The position numbers were made by a program, and so were the translations under genes. From positions 62,001 through 126,000 of the forward strand of contig NZ_JAJHPU010000008.1 in assembly GCF_020831405.1 (NCBI RefSeq): 64,000 nucleotides of DNA, in the 5' to 3' direction. Below are positions 62,529-64,000 of this stretch, in pieces. Position 1 is the first letter of the stretch, and each line of letters starts with the position of its first letter. Origin of the DNA: Pseudomonas oryzagri. GTDB lineage: Bacteria; Pseudomonadota; Gammaproteobacteria; Pseudomonadales; Pseudomonadaceae. Under the pieces are notes generated by a model. It ran no database searches. It was given only the letters and a program-made list of their open reading frames with translations, and was not told where the DNA came from.

Positions 62529-63273
62529 CGCCGAGCAGCGCGGCGCACAGCAGCAGGAACAGGCTGAACAGCCCGCGCAGCAGCGGCTGCGGCAGGGCAT
62601 GGGCCAGTTTCACCCCCCAGCCGATACTGAGCAGGCCGCCGATGGCCAGCGGGATGCCGGTCGCCCAGTCGACCTGGCCGTGAATGCCGTAGGTCGCCAG
62701 CGCCACCGCCGTGCTCGGCGCTGCCAGCGCCAGTGCCAGGCCCTGCGCCACCACCTGACTGACGCCGAACGCCAGGGTCAGCACCGGCGTGGCCACCACC
62801 GCGCCACCGACGCCGAACAGGCCGCCGACCAGCCCGGAGCCGCTGCCGAGCATGCCCAGCCAGGGCCAGGGACGGTTCAGGACAGGGCTGCCCGCCCCGG
62901 CGCGCAAGTACACCTGAGTCAGGTTCCAGGCCGCCAGCGCCAGCAGGAATGCGACGAAACCGCGGCGCATCGCCTCGGCATCCAGGCCCACCGCAATCCC
63001 GGCGCCCACCCAGGCGAGGCAGAACGAGGAAAAGCCGAGCAGCAGCGCATGCCGCCAATCGATGCGATTGCGCTGGTGGTAGCGACGCAGCGCGAGCAGC
63101 ACGTTGGGCACTACCATCACCAGCGCGGTCCCTTGGGCCAGTTGCTGGTCGAGGCCGAATAGCAGGCCGAGAGCGGGAATCGCCAGCAGGCCGCCGCCGA
63201 TGCCGAACAGACCACCGAGGGCGCCGAGCAGCAGGCCGAGGCCGATGTCGAGGAAAAACTGCAGCAGGGTCAT
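62518..63273 (-). CDS. sulfite exporter TauE/SafE family permease
   Basis: The 251-residue membrane protein has eight hydrophobic segments in two repeats, each opening with the family motif GGLFGIGGGLLAIP (residues 20-33) and GGLFGVGGAVVATP (about 149-162). Members export sulfite, sulfoacetate or other organic anions. It is divergent from the LysR gene at the window end, the probable regulator. The end overlaps the previous LysR gene. Confidence 0.9.
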   Translation of the reverse strand: MTLLQFFLDIGLGLLLGALGGLFGIGGGLLAIPALGLLFGLDQQLAQGTALVMVVPNVLLALRRYHQRNRIDWRHALLLGFSSFCLAWVGAGIAVGLDAEAMRRGFVAFLLALAAWNLTQVYLRAGAGSPVLNRPWPWLGMLGSGSGLVGGLFGVGGAVVATPVLTLAFGVSQVVAQGLALALAAPSTAVALATYGIHGQVDWATGIPLAIGGLLSIGWGVKLAHALPQPLLRGLFSLFLLLCAALLGVKA

Positions 63274-63331
63274 GGCGCCTCCGGAAAAGATGGAGCCATG
63301 CTACGCAGGGGCTGCTGGGCGCGAAACGCAA

Positions 63332-63369
63332 AGCCATGCACAATGGCTGTGCTCATTTCGCAAAGCGAA
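63332..63369. promoter_or_regulatory. two palindromes between TauE/SafE and LysR genes
   Basis: AGCCAT-GCACA-ATGGCT (63332-63348) and TTCGC-AAA-GCGAA (63357-63369) are perfect inverted repeats 8 bp apart in a 101-bp divergent promoter region. GCG-AAA-CGC occurs again at 63321-63329. These are good candidates for the operator of the adjacent LysR regulator. Confidence 0.55.
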
Positions 63370-63374
63370 CACCC

Positions 63375-64000
63375 ATGAACGCCGATCCCCTCACCAGCCA
63401 GCTCGACCTGTTCCTCGACGTGCTGGCCTGCGGCAGCTTCTCCGCCGCCGCCCGCCGTCACCAGCTCACCCCCTCGGCGGTGGCGCGGCGCATCGACGCG
63501 CTGGAACAATCGCTGGGCAGCACCCTGGTCCAGCGCAGCACCCACGCGGTAAAGGCCACCCCGGCGGGCCTGGCGTTCGCCGAGCGCGCCCGGCGCATCC
63601 TCGACGAACTGCGCCTGGCCCGCGCCGAAGCGGTGTCCTTGAGCAGCGCGCCGGAGGGGCTGATCCGCATCGACGCCCCGGCTCCTTTCGGCCGCCGCCA
63701 CCTGGCGCCGGCCATCGCCGAGTTCCTGGTCGCCTATCCCGGTCTGGACGTGCAGCTGCGCCTGATCGACAGCTTCGTCGACCTGCAGGGCGAACACCTC
63801 GGCCAGGTCGACCTGGTGCTGCGCATCGGCCCGCTGGCCGACACGCGCCTGGTCGCCACACCGCTGGCGCCGATGCGGCGCGTCCTCTGCGCCAGCCCGG
63901 AGTATCTGAAGCGCCGCGGCACGCCCACCGATCCGCGCGAGCTCCCCGAGCACGACGGTCTCGACTGGGACGCCCTCGCCCCGCCCCATGCCTGGCGCTT
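63375..64000 (+). CDS. LysR family regulator, cut by the right window edge
   Basis: The frame is open from MNADPLTSQLDLFLDVLACGSF to the last base, giving about 208 residues so far. The helix-turn-helix (SFSAAARRHQLTPSAVARRIDALEQSLGSTLVQRSTHAVKATPAG) and the start of the effector domain (PEGLIRIDAPAPFGRRHLAPAIAEFL) are clear. It resembles the CrgA/DhcR-type LysR group. Typical length is about 300, so roughly the last 90 residues lie outside. It probably controls the divergent TauE/SafE permease gene. Confidence 0.9.
   Translation, partial: MNADPLTSQLDLFLDVLACGSFSAAARRHQLTPSAVARRIDALEQSLGSTLVQRSTHAVKATPAGLAFAERARRILDELRLARAEAVSLSSAPEGLIRIDAPAPFGRRHLAPAIAEFLVAYPGLDVQLRLIDSFVDLQGEHLGQVDLVLRIGPLADTRLVATPLAPMRRVLCASPEYLKRRGTPTDPRELPEHDGLDWDALAPPHAWR

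Overview
The window is high-GC gammaproteobacterial DNA that fits the family Pseudomonadaceae. From about 37.4 kb to 60.7 kb the gene order (dusA, tal, rssC, rssB, mlaA, queF, an ABC exporter, a PA2817-like gene, tRNA-Glu/Gly, a GST gene, a DUF815 ATPase, sagS, msrB, alaA, htpX, tpm, a DEAD-box helicase, a class II DAHP synthase) follows, from memory, the Pseudomonas aeruginosa PA2795-PA2843 backbone. P. aeruginosa lacks the short-chain PHB pathway seen at 6.4-14.2 kb, so this is more likely a PHB-forming Pseudomonas or an Azotobacter relative.

Left part (1-6.3 kb): a decayed-looking edge holds a Nudix N-terminal fragment, a flavin reductase, a 19-codon ORF and a tyrosine recombinase. Next comes a compact divergent cluster of a stand-alone FAD oxidoreductase resembling the domain found N-terminal to SelD, an ArsS-like radical SAM protein with cysteine where relatives can have selenocysteine, and two rSAM/selenodomain-associated glycosyltransferase-like proteins.

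PHB region (6.4-14.2 kb): phaR and phasin phaP converge, then phaB, phaA and two tandem, colinear 568-residue class I PHB synthases. TGC-rich palindromes near phaP and downstream of phaR are candidate PhaR sites. Acetyl-CoA is condensed by PhaA, reduced by PhaB, polymerised by PhaC, coated by PhaP and regulated by PhaR.

Stress region (14.2-27.8 kb): an FAH-family hydrolase, an alpha/beta hydrolase, a CBS-pair protein, a small basic protein, Hsp20, an MgtA-like P-type ATPase, a CapA-like protein, PolX, FtsH and a REC-PAS-GGDEF-EAL protein. A perfect ANR/FNR box lies upstream of hsp20 and a degenerate one upstream of the small gene, which suggests an oxygen-limitation module placed beside the PHB genes.

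Accessory region (27.8-37.4 kb): a tripartite efflux operon with a K+-channel-like fourth gene and a 38-codon leader ORF, a MerR/flavodoxin-fold reductase pair, a DUF3775 protein, a PIN-domain toxin-antitoxin pair behind 14-bp direct repeats, an alpha/beta hydrolase, a YedK/HMCES-type protein and a frameshifted IS3-family remnant.

Backbone (37.4-64 kb): the conserved housekeeping and signalling genes listed above, a tRNA-Glu plus triple tRNA-Gly cluster, and at the right edge DUF2790 and DUF1127 proteins, two LysR regulators (the second cut by the window end) and a TauE/SafE permease. Most genes carry GC-rich hairpins at their 3' ends. Family assignments come from motif recognition, not database searches.
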